Below are positions 1 to 7,230 of a stretch of DNA of 64,000 nucleotides, piece after piece. This DNA is from JANOZM01 sp031429355 (lineage in GTDB: Bacteria; Pseudomonadota; Gammaproteobacteria; Burkholderiales; Burkholderiaceae_E): the NCBI GenBank assembly GCA_031429355.1, contig JANOZM010000014.1:372001-436000 (forward strand), read 5' to 3'. Every line of letters begins with the position of its first letter. The stretch's first letter is position 1. The position numbers and the translations under genes were made by a program. The notes under the pieces were generated by a model that saw only the letters and a program-made list of their open reading frames with translations, made no database searches and had not been told where the DNA came from.

Positions 1-1027
1 ATGGCGGATTACCGTACATTGCGACAGCGGTATCGTCGTACCCAACAACAGAAACATCAACAGGCACCGAGCGGCCAGACTCTTCTACCGCACGAATAGC
101 CTGCAATGCGAGAACGTCGCTACAAGCAACCACACCATCAAAAACAACCCCGTTCTGGCAAAGCCGCGTCATTGCCGAATAACCCGCTGGCGCATCGAAG
201 GGCACGGCAATTTCCAGTTGCTTCAAACTTCGGATACGGGCCTCAGCATGCGCTAGGTCATACCCTTGTTTACGCATGAATACTTCTGGCAAACTGGGGT
301 CGCCTAGAAAAACTAAGCGTTTACGGCCTTGTTTTAGTAAATGCTGCGTAGCAAGGCGACCACCCAATTGGTTATTGCCGCCCACCGTACAGTAAGCCTG
401 TTGGGGTAATTCCGCTCCCCAAACAACCATCGGAATGCGGCGCGCCGCTAGGGTGTTTAGTTGATCGTGATGACGCCACTGCCCGATAACGATTAAGCCA
501 ACCGCTTTTCCCGCATCCACAGCATCAGCCGCCCGATACAAGTGATCAGCATCGACACGCGAGAGCAGCATGTCGTAACCCTGAGCAGTCAACGCATCGG
601 CTAAGCTACCAACAATCGAAAGAAAAAACGGGTCAGAAATTTGCTGATGGGCACCCGAATCGAAAGGTACAACCACAGCAATCGTGTTGTTACGCTGTAG
701 CCGTAAATTGCGAGCACCTAAATTAATCGAATAATTTAGATCTTCAGCCAGCTGCTTAATACGACTACGCGTTTCTTCGTTTATCAACGGGCTGGCACTT
801 AAGGCACGCGAAACCGTTGATACCGACACCCCTGCTAACCGCGCAATATCAGCCATTTGCAATCGGCTTGACGGGAGCTCGACGGCAGAGCTTCTGCTTT
901 GGCTGATGCCCGAACTTCGCAAAGCTTTCGCTAATACTGGGGCATCGCTCGCTATACGACGACCTTTAGTGCCGTTGATAATTGAACGTTTTCCTGGAAG
1001 TTGCGCGACTGTTTTCTTTGCGGGCAT
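1..1027 (-). CDS. LacI/GalR-family transcriptional regulator (3' end cut by window)
   Basis: Translating the minus strand from an ATG at 1027 gives an open frame that runs off the left edge, about 342 residues seen. A LacI-type helix-turn-helix starts at residue 58 with MADIARLAGVSVSTVSRAL, followed by the hinge region and a periplasmic-binding-protein-like sensor domain (NTIAVVVPF, later VVGYDDTAVA). Such proteins bind sugars or nucleosides and repress nearby catabolic genes. The 57-residue segment before the HTH is unusual, since LacI proteins normally begin at the HTH; a second ATG at 856 would give the usual start, but neither site has a strong Shine-Dalgarno. Roughly the last 50 residues are missing. 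No target gene can be assigned because the downstream side is outside the window. Confidence 0.9.
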   Translation of the reverse strand, partial: MPAKKTVAQLPGKRSIINGTKGRRIASDAPVLAKALRSSGISQSRSSAVELPSSRLQMADIARLAGVSVSTVSRALSASPLINEETRSRIKQLAEDLNYSINLGARNLRLQRNNTIAVVVPFDSGAHQQISDPFFLSIVGSLADALTAQGYDMLLSRVDADHLYRAADAVDAGKAVGLIVIGQWRHHDQLNTLAARRIPMVVWGAELPQQAYCTVGGNNQLGGRLATQHLLKQGRKRLVFLGDPSLPEVFMRKQGYDLAHAEARIRSLKQLEIAVPFDAPAGYSAMTRLCQNGVVFDGVVACSDVLALQAIRAVEESGRSVPVDVSVVGYDDTAVAMYGNPP

Positions 1028-1143
1028 GCTGTCTTCAACATATTTTTGTGTAAGTACAGGATACCTTGTTGGCGTCAAAATTCTAAGCCGTTAACCATCC
1101 GAACCAACTAGCAATAAAAAAACGGGCTGCGTAACGCCTCAAT

Positions 1144-1446
1144 TTAGTGTTGTCCAAACAACCATACCAGCGGGCTTTTCAGCTTGGTTTCTCGCACAGA
1201 TGACGGGCCCTTTGTTAGCGCTGGCACGTTGCACCAATCCATTTCGAGTTGCTCGCAGATACTTCGGATGACGGGACTCAACGTTTCGTCATCCGCGAGT
1301 ATCGCTAAATGTTTTAGCAGTATGTTCTTTAGATTTTCATTTGGCTTGCTGCGCGCATAGCTGGAAAACAAGAACAAGGTTGAAGCTAAAACAATATCGC
1401 TTTGATGTTTCGGATCCGCGGGTTCAGGGCTTAAACTTTTTAACAT
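1144..1446 (-). CDS. Small hypothetical protein coupled to the PEP-CTERM gene
   Basis: A 100-residue protein that I do not recognise. It has no signal peptide or membrane segment, and is predicted soluble and mostly helical, with a Leu-rich stretch (NLKNILLKHLAIL) in the middle. It begins 6 bases after the stop of the TIGR03118/PEP-CTERM gene, and its Shine-Dalgarno (AAGGAG) lies across that gene's last codons and stop. This makes translational coupling, and therefore a real gene, likely. Its role is unknown. Confidence 0.6.
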   Translation of the reverse strand: MLKSLSPEPADPKHQSDIVLASTLFLFSSYARSKPNENLKNILLKHLAILADDETLSPVIRSICEQLEMDWCNVPALTKGPSSVRETKLKSPLVWLFGQH

Positions 1447-1452
1447 AGCGGT

Positions 1453-2736
1453 TTACTCCTTAAAATTATTGCGCCGCTTAACTCGAAAAAACCCCAAAAG
1501 GCCTAACGCAAATAATCCAAGCGTGCCTGGCAACGGCACTTGCGATGGTGCCTGTGATTGCGCTAAGTACCCAAACAGCCCAGCCGTTTCGTCCTCAGGT
1601 CCCGCTGCAAAATAAAGCCGATCCGCCTGACCTAACGATGCGCCATTACCAAACTGCAAACCCCATATTCCTTCGACGGCAATGACTTCGCTTTGGCTAT
1701 TGCGTAAATAGTCGTTTGCAGCGCAAGTCGCTAGGTTCAATCGCGCAATCGAGCCGTCGCCAAAGTTGCTGACCAACAAACTATCTGAACCCGCACCGGC
1801 CCACTGCCCCGAAGCAATTGCCAGCCCCCAAGGAGCGTTAAGCAAGCCGCCACCATCGCAAACGCGTAACAATTGCCCCGAGGTACTAAATTCCGCTAAC
1901 CGCCCTTTTCCTGGCCCAGCATCTTCTTCACCGGCGTAAATTTTGCTGGGATCCGTTTCGTCTGGTTTGCTTTGTGCATAAGTGACCCACACGCTTTCGC
2001 GTCCTTGGTGCTCTAAAACTTGGACATTAAAAGGCACCCAGTCACCTGGGTTTTGCCCCGTCCCAGTTGCAAAGGGATAGGCTAACTGAGCGGTTTCAAC
2101 AAACTGATTATCAAACAGTCGAACTGCAGGATTTATCCCAAAATCAGCAGCGAACAAGGTGCCTGTTTTAGATAAACCAATTCCAAAATACTGGGAACCG
2201 CGGGCCGAACTATCGATGACGGTCGTTGCCGTTAAGGGCCAATCAAAACCCGAAGCGGAATTGGTGTTTACACGCTCAGTCCAAGCGGAGATCACACCAT
2301 TATCTGTTGCAAATAGGAATTTTGCGGGAGTGTTAGCAATTACTCCGTTAGGTGCGTTTTGGGTTATTTTAAAACCTGTGGTTGGGTTAAACACTACGCC
2401 TGTAGGCGTGCCGTTTAATCCGCCAGGGCCCGGGGTTGTGACATAAGCTAAGCCATCTCGGTACAGAGCGGTATTGCCCACATCGCCGACAAATTGATTG
2501 GACGTGCCGTTGCCATTCGCGGTCACCCAAAAGTGCCCGCCTAGACCGGCCGGGCGAATCGCAATGCCCCAGGCGTTTACGATGGACGGATCGGTAATTT
2601 GCGCCCCGTAACTTTCCGAGGTGGCAACCAAATTGACTGTTCGGTATTGCTGGGTTGGCATTTCGGGCACCGCATGCACAAGCTGCGTAAACACAGCCGC
2701 AAATATTGAAACAAGTAAAACCTTCGTGTTCGCCAT
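1453..2736 (-). CDS. TIGR03118-family protein with PEP-CTERM-like anchor
   Basis: A 427-residue secreted protein. An N-terminal signal peptide (MANTKVLLVSIFAAVFTQLV, cleavage near AHA) precedes a beta-propeller-like TIGR03118 region whose blades carry repeated phrases such as NAWGIA, NAPWGLAIA and EGIWGLQFG. The C-terminus has the three-part sorting signal of PEP-CTERM proteins: a VPLPGTL motif, a hydrophobic helix (LGLFALGLLGFF) and a basic end (RVKRR). The motif is a variant of the usual VPEP. In this family such signals are handled by exosortase, and the protein is expected at the cell surface or in extracellular matrix. The start is supported by GGAGG 5 bases ahead of the ATG. A small coupled gene follows. 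No exosortase gene is in the window. Confidence 0.85.
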   Translation of the reverse strand: MANTKVLLVSIFAAVFTQLVHAVPEMPTQQYRTVNLVATSESYGAQITDPSIVNAWGIAIRPAGLGGHFWVTANGNGTSNQFVGDVGNTALYRDGLAYVTTPGPGGLNGTPTGVVFNPTTGFKITQNAPNGVIANTPAKFLFATDNGVISAWTERVNTNSASGFDWPLTATTVIDSSARGSQYFGIGLSKTGTLFAADFGINPAVRLFDNQFVETAQLAYPFATGTGQNPGDWVPFNVQVLEHQGRESVWVTYAQSKPDETDPSKIYAGEEDAGPGKGRLAEFSTSGQLLRVCDGGGLLNAPWGLAIASGQWAGAGSDSLLVSNFGDGSIARLNLATCAANDYLRNSQSEVIAVEGIWGLQFGNGASLGQADRLYFAAGPEDETAGLFGYLAQSQAPSQVPLPGTLGLFALGLLGFFRVKRRNNFKE

Positions 2737-3040
2737 AAATCCTCCAAGATAAGGATTTATTGTAAATGCGAATGATTCGTATTTGCAACAAGAAGTTTAT
2801 TTTGGGGTTAATCGATCAACTATTACCAATTTAAAAACCAGCAAAATTTTGTTGTAGCATCGCTGTAAGAACTCTACTGTTATTGCGCGCGTTTGCCCGC
2901 TAACCGAAACCGCTGGACCCAATCGTCCACTGCCTTGAGCACCCGCCCCTTGGCAACTTAAACAATGTGAAACCACCGGTTTTGTCTATCTTGAAAACCC
3001 GCCGGGATACGAGGCTTTAAAAGAAGACCTAGCCTGGGAA
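2737..3040. other. Intergenic region holding a decayed 5' end of the methyltransferase gene
   Basis: The left part should hold the promoter of the minus-strand PEP-CTERM gene. On the plus strand the frame of the downstream methyltransferase stays open back to a TGA at 2936-2938 but has no ATG, GTG or TTG before 3041. This upstream stretch reads KQCETTGFVYLENPPGYEAL, which looks like genuine methyltransferase sequence. No other feature was seen. Confidence 0.5.
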
Positions 3041-3715
3041 GTGACCTACGAAAACGAACGTGCCCGTAAGAAAAACGCTGAGCCTTTGCGCTACCAAATT
3101 AGCAGCGTTTCCAAGGCGGTTCGATCACGAACAAAGCGCAACAAGGTGCGCTCGCTTACTTTGCAACACTTAACTAAAAACGACAAAGCGGCTTGGCGCG
3201 TATTAGATGTGGGTTGCGCCGAAGGTGCTGTGTTATTGGACACTATTGCCCATTTGCCCGCATCAGCACAAAGCAAATGCCAGCCTTATGGCGTGGAACT
3301 GTCTACCCAACTGGCACGCACTGCAAACATAAACTTTACGGCATTAAACGGGCACTGCATTCACAACAATGCAATTGATGGCATGGCACAATTTGATGAC
3401 AATTTTTTTGACGTTATCTTGCTTTCATCGTTTCTTGAACACGAAACCCAACCGGCCGAATTACTGAGGCGTTGCCGAAAACATTTAACGGCTGATGGCA
3501 TCGTTATTATTAAAGTACCTAACTACGATTCAGTTAATCGCACGTTACGCGGCAGTCGCTGGTGCGGATTTCGCTGGCCCGACCATGTCAATTACTTTAC
3601 GCCCACATTATTGCGTGCAATGTTGACCAAAGCCGGATTAAAAACACAGCGAATGAATTTTTTAGACCGCTTTCCCCTAAGCGATAGTTTGTATGCCGTC
3701 GCTAGCAAAGGCTAG
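3041..3715 (+). CDS. Class I SAM-dependent methyltransferase, probably 5'-truncated
   Basis: A 224-residue product from a GTG start. It has the Rossmann-type methyltransferase core: motif I VLDVGCAEGAVLL (near residue 56) binds S-adenosylmethionine, followed by NFFDVILLSSFLEH and a post-core segment (GIVIIKVPNYDSVNR, WPDHVNYFTP) typical of the Methyltransf_23 group that often modifies sugars, lipids or small molecules. The substrate is unknown. Sequence that looks homologous to the family N-terminus continues in frame upstream but lacks a start codon, so the GTG is simply the first available start and the gene may be decaying. It has no operon partner; hipBA follows on the same strand after about 170 bases. 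Confidence 0.7.
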   Translation: MTYENERARKKNAEPLRYQISSVSKAVRSRTKRNKVRSLTLQHLTKNDKAAWRVLDVGCAEGAVLLDTIAHLPASAQSKCQPYGVELSTQLARTANINFTALNGHCIHNNAIDGMAQFDDNFFDVILLSSFLEHETQPAELLRRCRKHLTADGIVIIKVPNYDSVNRTLRGSRWCGFRWPDHVNYFTPTLLRAMLTKAGLKTQRMNFLDRFPLSDSLYAVASKG

Positions 3716-3763
3716 GCCTATCGGATCAAGTGTATTGGCAACCTTGTGGTGATTCCAGTTAAA

Positions 3764-3783
3764 ATCCTCACGAACAAAAGGAT
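3764..3783. promoter_or_regulatory. Putative HipB operator 1
   Basis: ATCC, 12 bases, GGAT. The outer half-sites match the TATCC/GGATA logic of E. coli HipB operators, although the spacing differs. It lies exactly 50 bases before operator 2 and upstream of the predicted hipB promoter. Confidence 0.6.
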
Positions 3784-3813
3784 TTTAATTTAAATTAGTC
3801 TTGCTTCTGCAAA

Positions 3814-3833
3814 ATCCGCACGGACGGCAGGAT
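3814..3833. promoter_or_regulatory. Putative HipB operator 2
   Basis: ATCC, 12 bases, GGAT, beginning 50 bases after operator 1 and 50 before operator 3. It ends 3 bases before the predicted -35 box (TTGAAA at 3837). Confidence 0.6.
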
Positions 3834-3836
3834 TTA

Positions 3837-3865
3837 TTGAAAATCAGCGTTTATCCATGTAATAT
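3837..3865 (+). promoter_or_regulatory. Predicted sigma-70 promoter of hipBA
   Basis: TTGAAA at 3837-3842, a 17-base spacer and TAATAT at 3860-3865. This is a near-consensus arrangement and would start transcription around 3872, only about 14 bases before the hipB ATG. It lies between operators 2 and 3, as expected for an autorepressed toxin-antitoxin operon. Confidence 0.6.
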
Positions 3866-3883
3866 CCTTACTGACGTGAGGAT
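3864..3883. promoter_or_regulatory. Putative HipB operator 3 overlapping start site and SD
   Basis: The most symmetrical of the three sites: ATCCTTAC, TGAC, GTGAGGAT. It overlaps the end of the predicted -10 box, the likely transcription start, and the GAGG Shine-Dalgarno (3878-3881) of hipB, so a bound repressor would block initiation. Confidence 0.65.
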
Positions 3884-3885
3884 TA

Positions 3886-4197
3886 ATGATGAAAATACCG
3901 CTCGATAACCCCTCAGCAATCGGCCAAATTGTGCGGGCAAGCCGCAAAGCCCAAAAAATTCGTCAAGACGTCGCCGCTGGCAGCGTCGGCGTGAGCGAGA
4001 ATTTTCTTGGCAAAATTGAAAGTGGCAATAACACCGTGCAGTGGGGTAAGTTGTTTCAGGTGCTCGAGGGCTTGGGTATAAAAATTATTGTTGATGTGCC
4101 GCCGACAGTTGGCGAATATCTGATGGCTCAAAAAACGAATAACCAATCGACCGACCCTCACAAGGCCATCAACTTAACAAACCCTCGGTCGTTATGA
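3886..4197 (+). CDS. hipB: HipB-like antitoxin, XRE-family DNA-binding protein
   Basis: A 103-residue protein with a Cro/C1-type helix-turn-helix at about residues 10-70 (IGQIVRASRKAQKIRQDVAA, then GVSENFLGKIESGNNTVQWG). HipB antitoxins bind and hold HipA and repress their own operon. Two adjacent ATGs (3886 and 3889) are possible; the first has GAGG 4 bases ahead of it. The stop overlaps the hipA start as ATGA. The extended tail after residue 80 is polar and probably disordered, as in other HipB proteins. Three operator-like palindromes lie in front. Confidence 0.9.
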   Translation: MMKIPLDNPSAIGQIVRASRKAQKIRQDVAAGSVGVSENFLGKIESGNNTVQWGKLFQVLEGLGIKIIVDVPPTVGEYLMAQKTNNQSTDPHKAINLTNPRSL

Positions 4198-5516
4198 GCC
4201 GCACATTACGGGTTTGCATCAATCAAAAAGAAGTCGGCTTATTGATTGATTCTGATGGTCTTTGGTGTCTTCAATATTCGGGCGATTGGCTAGCCGACCC
4301 TCAGTGTTTTGCGCTCAGCCCAGACCTTCCATTGTCTGCATCGGCCGTTTTCGATGGCGCAAGCCGACGCCCCGTTCAATGGTACTTCGATAATTTGTTG
4401 TCCGAGGAAAGCCAGCGTGTTCTGTTAGCGCGCGATGCCAAAATTGATGTGGCCGATGCGTTTAGCCTACTCGCTTGGTACGGAGCCGAGTCTGCCGGAT
4501 CGTTAACTTTGTTGTTGCCCGAAACGCTCGAAGCACCTAATCAACCGCCCCGCCCGCTATCTGACAATGCATTAGAAAGGCGCATCCTGCAGCTACCCAA
4601 AGTGTCGCTAAACCAGGGTGCTGTTAAACGTATGTCGTTAGCGGGGACGCAACATAAATTGGCCGTCATAATGCGTGAAGGGGCGCTCTTCGAGCCCATT
4701 GGTTCCATGCCTTCTACGCATATTTTAAAACCCGACCATCCGGATGAGGACTATCCGCATTCGGTGATCAACGAATGGTTTGTGATGCGTTTGGCAAAGC
4801 GCCTTGGGCTTGATGTGCCCGAAGTGCATCGCCGCTATGTACCAACGCCGGTATATTTAATTAGTCGCTTTGATCGCATGCGCAAGGCGAATGGAATCGA
4901 TGGAAGTATTGACTGGGAGCGACAACACGCGATTGATGCGTGCCAGTTATTAGGGCTGGACCGCAGTTTTAAGTACAACCAAGGCAGTATTGAAAATCTG
5001 GCGCGGTTAGGCAATGCGTGCCGTAGCCCGGCCGTTGCACGGTCACGGCTTTACAACTGGCTTGTGTTCAATGTGTTGGTGGGAAACAGCGATGCCCACT
5101 TGAAGAACCTGAGTTTTATGGTGTCTAGTGACGGTATTCAATTAGCGCCATTTTATGATTTGCTTAGTGTTGCAACTTACGAAACGCGTGCATTCGAAAA
5201 AAATATCTGGCCCACCCAAAGTCAAATAGCTTGGCCAATTTTAGATGTAAAACAGTATAAAAAACTAAGCCGTGATTTGTTACTCAAAGCGGGTGAACAA
5301 ATGCAAATATCGAAAACAACGGCACTTCAGAGGTTGGAAAATTTGCGCAGTCGTATCGTGCACCAAGCGAAAGAACTCTTTAACGAAGTCTCTTTAGAAA
5401 ACGAGCACATCGTTCGCGAACGGCCCGAACTTGCAGCAACAATGGCAGGCGAGCTGCGTTGCTTGAACACTATTATTTATACGGTCATTCAAGAAATGCA
5501 GGCACAAATCGCCTGA
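4194..5516 (+). CDS. hipA: HipA-like Ser/Thr kinase toxin
   Basis: A 440-residue protein, the usual HipA length, with an N-terminal HipA_N region followed by the kinase domain. The regulatory serine loop is present (MSLAGTQHK, Ser148, matching Ser150 of E. coli HipA). The catalytic loop GNSDAHLKN supplies Asp300 and Asn305, and YDLLS supplies the metal-binding Asp322. All key residues are intact, so the toxin is probably active. E. coli HipA phosphorylates glutamyl-tRNA synthetase, stalls translation and promotes persistence; related kinases use other targets, so the target here is unproven. It is coupled to hipB by a 4-base overlap. Confidence 0.92.
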   Translation: MSRTLRVCINQKEVGLLIDSDGLWCLQYSGDWLADPQCFALSPDLPLSASAVFDGASRRPVQWYFDNLLSEESQRVLLARDAKIDVADAFSLLAWYGAESAGSLTLLLPETLEAPNQPPRPLSDNALERRILQLPKVSLNQGAVKRMSLAGTQHKLAVIMREGALFEPIGSMPSTHILKPDHPDEDYPHSVINEWFVMRLAKRLGLDVPEVHRRYVPTPVYLISRFDRMRKANGIDGSIDWERQHAIDACQLLGLDRSFKYNQGSIENLARLGNACRSPAVARSRLYNWLVFNVLVGNSDAHLKNLSFMVSSDGIQLAPFYDLLSVATYETRAFEKNIWPTQSQIAWPILDVKQYKKLSRDLLLKAGEQMQISKTTALQRLENLRSRIVHQAKELFNEVSLENEHIVRERPELAATMAGELRCLNTIIYTVIQEMQAQIA

Positions 5517-5856
5517 AGCAATACTGAGCAACTGTTTAGTCAACCACTGCATTTGCTTAGCCACGACAGTTTGTCTTGGCCGCAGATTGAGAATGGCGGC
5601 ATCAATTTCCACACCGCAGCAACTTCGTCGTGTAATTGACCTAGGCTTGCCACCGCAGCCGCGTCACATCGAAAGCACCATGCGCATCGCTTTCGTATTG
5701 GCTACAAACGCCGTAAATGTTGATAAGCGAACTGTAGCGGGGTTTGATTAGCTTTGGTTGCGCTTTTTCAAAAGATGTTTTTGCCGCGTTGTTTCGTTTG
5801 TTGTTACAGTCTGTATGCTAATCTTTGAAAAATCTAACTTGCTCGGAAAGTTCAAT
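5517..5856. other. Intergenic region, no confident gene
   Basis: Between hipA and the DUF3617 gene. A 52-codon frame (5593-5751, plus strand) is open but has no ribosome-binding site, no recognisable motif and no partner; I do not call it a gene. No strong hairpin was seen. Confidence 0.5.
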
Positions 5857-6507
5857 ATGAAAGCACTTAACGATTGCGTATTTATTAGTTTTGTTTTGAT
5901 TGTTCTCGCAGTATTTTCGACCCAGACTGCTGCGCAAATGAAACCTGGCTTATGGGAAGTTACTGGCAAGATGCAAAGCAGCGCAAACCCGATTGCGCAA
6001 GCACAAGAAAAAAGTGGCGGGCTAACACCCGAGCAACTTAAAGCCGCCCAATCGATGCCAAAGATGTCCCCAGAAATGCTTGCTCAAATGCAGGCGCAAA
6101 TGCAGGCACAAGCGGCGAAACTTCCACCAGAACAGCGCAAAGCAATGGAAGGATCAATGGCAGCAATGCAAAACATGAGTGTCGGCAAAGACGGCAGCAC
6201 CGCCATGAAAGTTTGCATGACAAAAGAAATGATTGAAAACCAACAGTATGCAAACCAAAATAATAAATGTACAAATACTAAAGGGCCAATGGTAGGCAAT
6301 ACACAAAAGTTTAGTTTCACTTGTATCGACCCCGTAAGCACAGGCGAAGGTACATTTACTTTTCAAAGTAACAGCAATTACACGGGCACTTTAAAAATAA
6401 AGTCGGTACAGAACGGCAAGACCAATGAAATGGTTATAGAAAACGCAGGGAAATTTTTAGACGCTAATTGTGGCTTGGTAAAACCAATGAATAATCTTGG
6501 GAAGTAA
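5857..6507 (+). CDS. DUF3617 domain-containing exported protein
   Basis: 216 residues from the ATG at 5857. This start gives a normal signal peptide (hydrophobic FISFVLIVLAVFS, cleavage after TAAQ) and has GGAAAG 7 bases upstream; a longer frame from a TTG at 5758 would bury the signal. The mature protein opens with MKPGLWEVTGKMQ, the hallmark of DUF3617 proteins of proteobacteria. A Met/Gln/Ala-rich segment (QMQAQMQAQAAKLPPEQRKA) follows, then a beta-rich domain with cysteines in CMTKEM, NNKCTNT, FTCIDP and NCGLV, which could form disulfides. It is probably periplasmic. The family function is unknown. Confidence 0.8.
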   Translation: MKALNDCVFISFVLIVLAVFSTQTAAQMKPGLWEVTGKMQSSANPIAQAQEKSGGLTPEQLKAAQSMPKMSPEMLAQMQAQMQAQAAKLPPEQRKAMEGSMAAMQNMSVGKDGSTAMKVCMTKEMIENQQYANQNNKCTNTKGPMVGNTQKFSFTCIDPVSTGEGTFTFQSNSNYTGTLKIKSVQNGKTNEMVIENAGKFLDANCGLVKPMNNLGK

Positions 6508-6542
6508 AAATTAAGCAACGTCGTAAATACGAACTACGTAGT

Positions 6543-7187
6543 CTAAATTTGCACCACCAACTGATAGCTGGCTTTAACACCATCTGCAGTTACAGCGTAA
6601 GGTTGCGTAACGGCCATACGATCGGCTTCACTGAGGCGACGCCAGATACCATCACGTTGATTGCCGGGATCATCTCGCACATACAGTTGCGTGGTCAGCA
6701 AATCTGTTTTGCCTAACTTAATTTTTGCGTGAATATGTGGGGTGCGCCCACTGTAAGCAGCGGGTTTTATCGTCCGAAATTTAAATTGCCCAGCACTATC
6801 CAACTGCACGCGCCCAAAACCTTGGAAATTTGGGTCCATCTTTGCGCCATCTGCAGGGTGATCGTAATGACCGCTTTCATCGCATTGCCAAATTTCGATG
6901 ACACCGCCTTTAAGCGGCTTGCCGTCGACGTCAACAATGCGTCCTTCGACCCACGCTTGCGTGCCTTTGGTGTACTGACGATCGCCGTTTCGAAGCAAAT
7001 CAAAATCGGCATCTTTCGGCTCTCGTAGCGGATAAAAAGGTCCTTCGGTTTGCGATGGTGTGGGTCTTAACTTATTTGCACTCTTAGGCGGGTTTGTTTG
7101 GGCTTGCGTGCCGGCACTATGCAACGGCAACAGGGTAACTGCCATTACAACGTTGCGTCGTACTAAAAGGTGTAAATTTTTTTTCAT
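6543..7187 (-). CDS. Exported intradiol ring-cleavage dioxygenase-like protein
   Basis: A 214-residue protein of the protocatechuate 3,4-dioxygenase / catechol dioxygenase fold. The non-haem Fe(III) ligands are all visible: Tyr108 (GHYDHP), Tyr145 (AAYSGRTPHIH), His151 and His153. The family opener TEGPFYP is at residues 47-53. The N-terminus (KKNLHLLVRRNVVMAVTLLP, then AQTNPP) looks like an export signal with a twin Arg, so the enzyme may act in the periplasm, unlike classical cytoplasmic catechol dioxygenases. It starts 43 bases after the Bug-type binding protein gene and is probably co-transcribed with it. Substrate unknown; an aromatic diol is expected. Confidence 0.85.
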   Translation of the reverse strand: MKKNLHLLVRRNVVMAVTLLPLHSAGTQAQTNPPKSANKLRPTPSQTEGPFYPLREPKDADFDLLRNGDRQYTKGTQAWVEGRIVDVDGKPLKGGVIEIWQCDESGHYDHPADGAKMDPNFQGFGRVQLDSAGQFKFRTIKPAAYSGRTPHIHAKIKLGKTDLLTTQLYVRDDPGNQRDGIWRRLSEADRMAVTQPYAVTADGVKASYQLVVQI

Positions 7188-7230
7188 CGGATAGCCTGTT
7201 CAAACAAACCGAAGTAATGCGTTAAAAAAG

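Noticed and set aside
906..1094. 62-residue plus-strand frame opposite the LacI gene
   Set aside because: It lies over the N-terminal part of the LacI regulator on the other strand and has no motif or ribosome-binding site.
5593..5751. 52-codon plus-strand frame
   Set aside because: No ribosome-binding site, motif or partner; likely chance.
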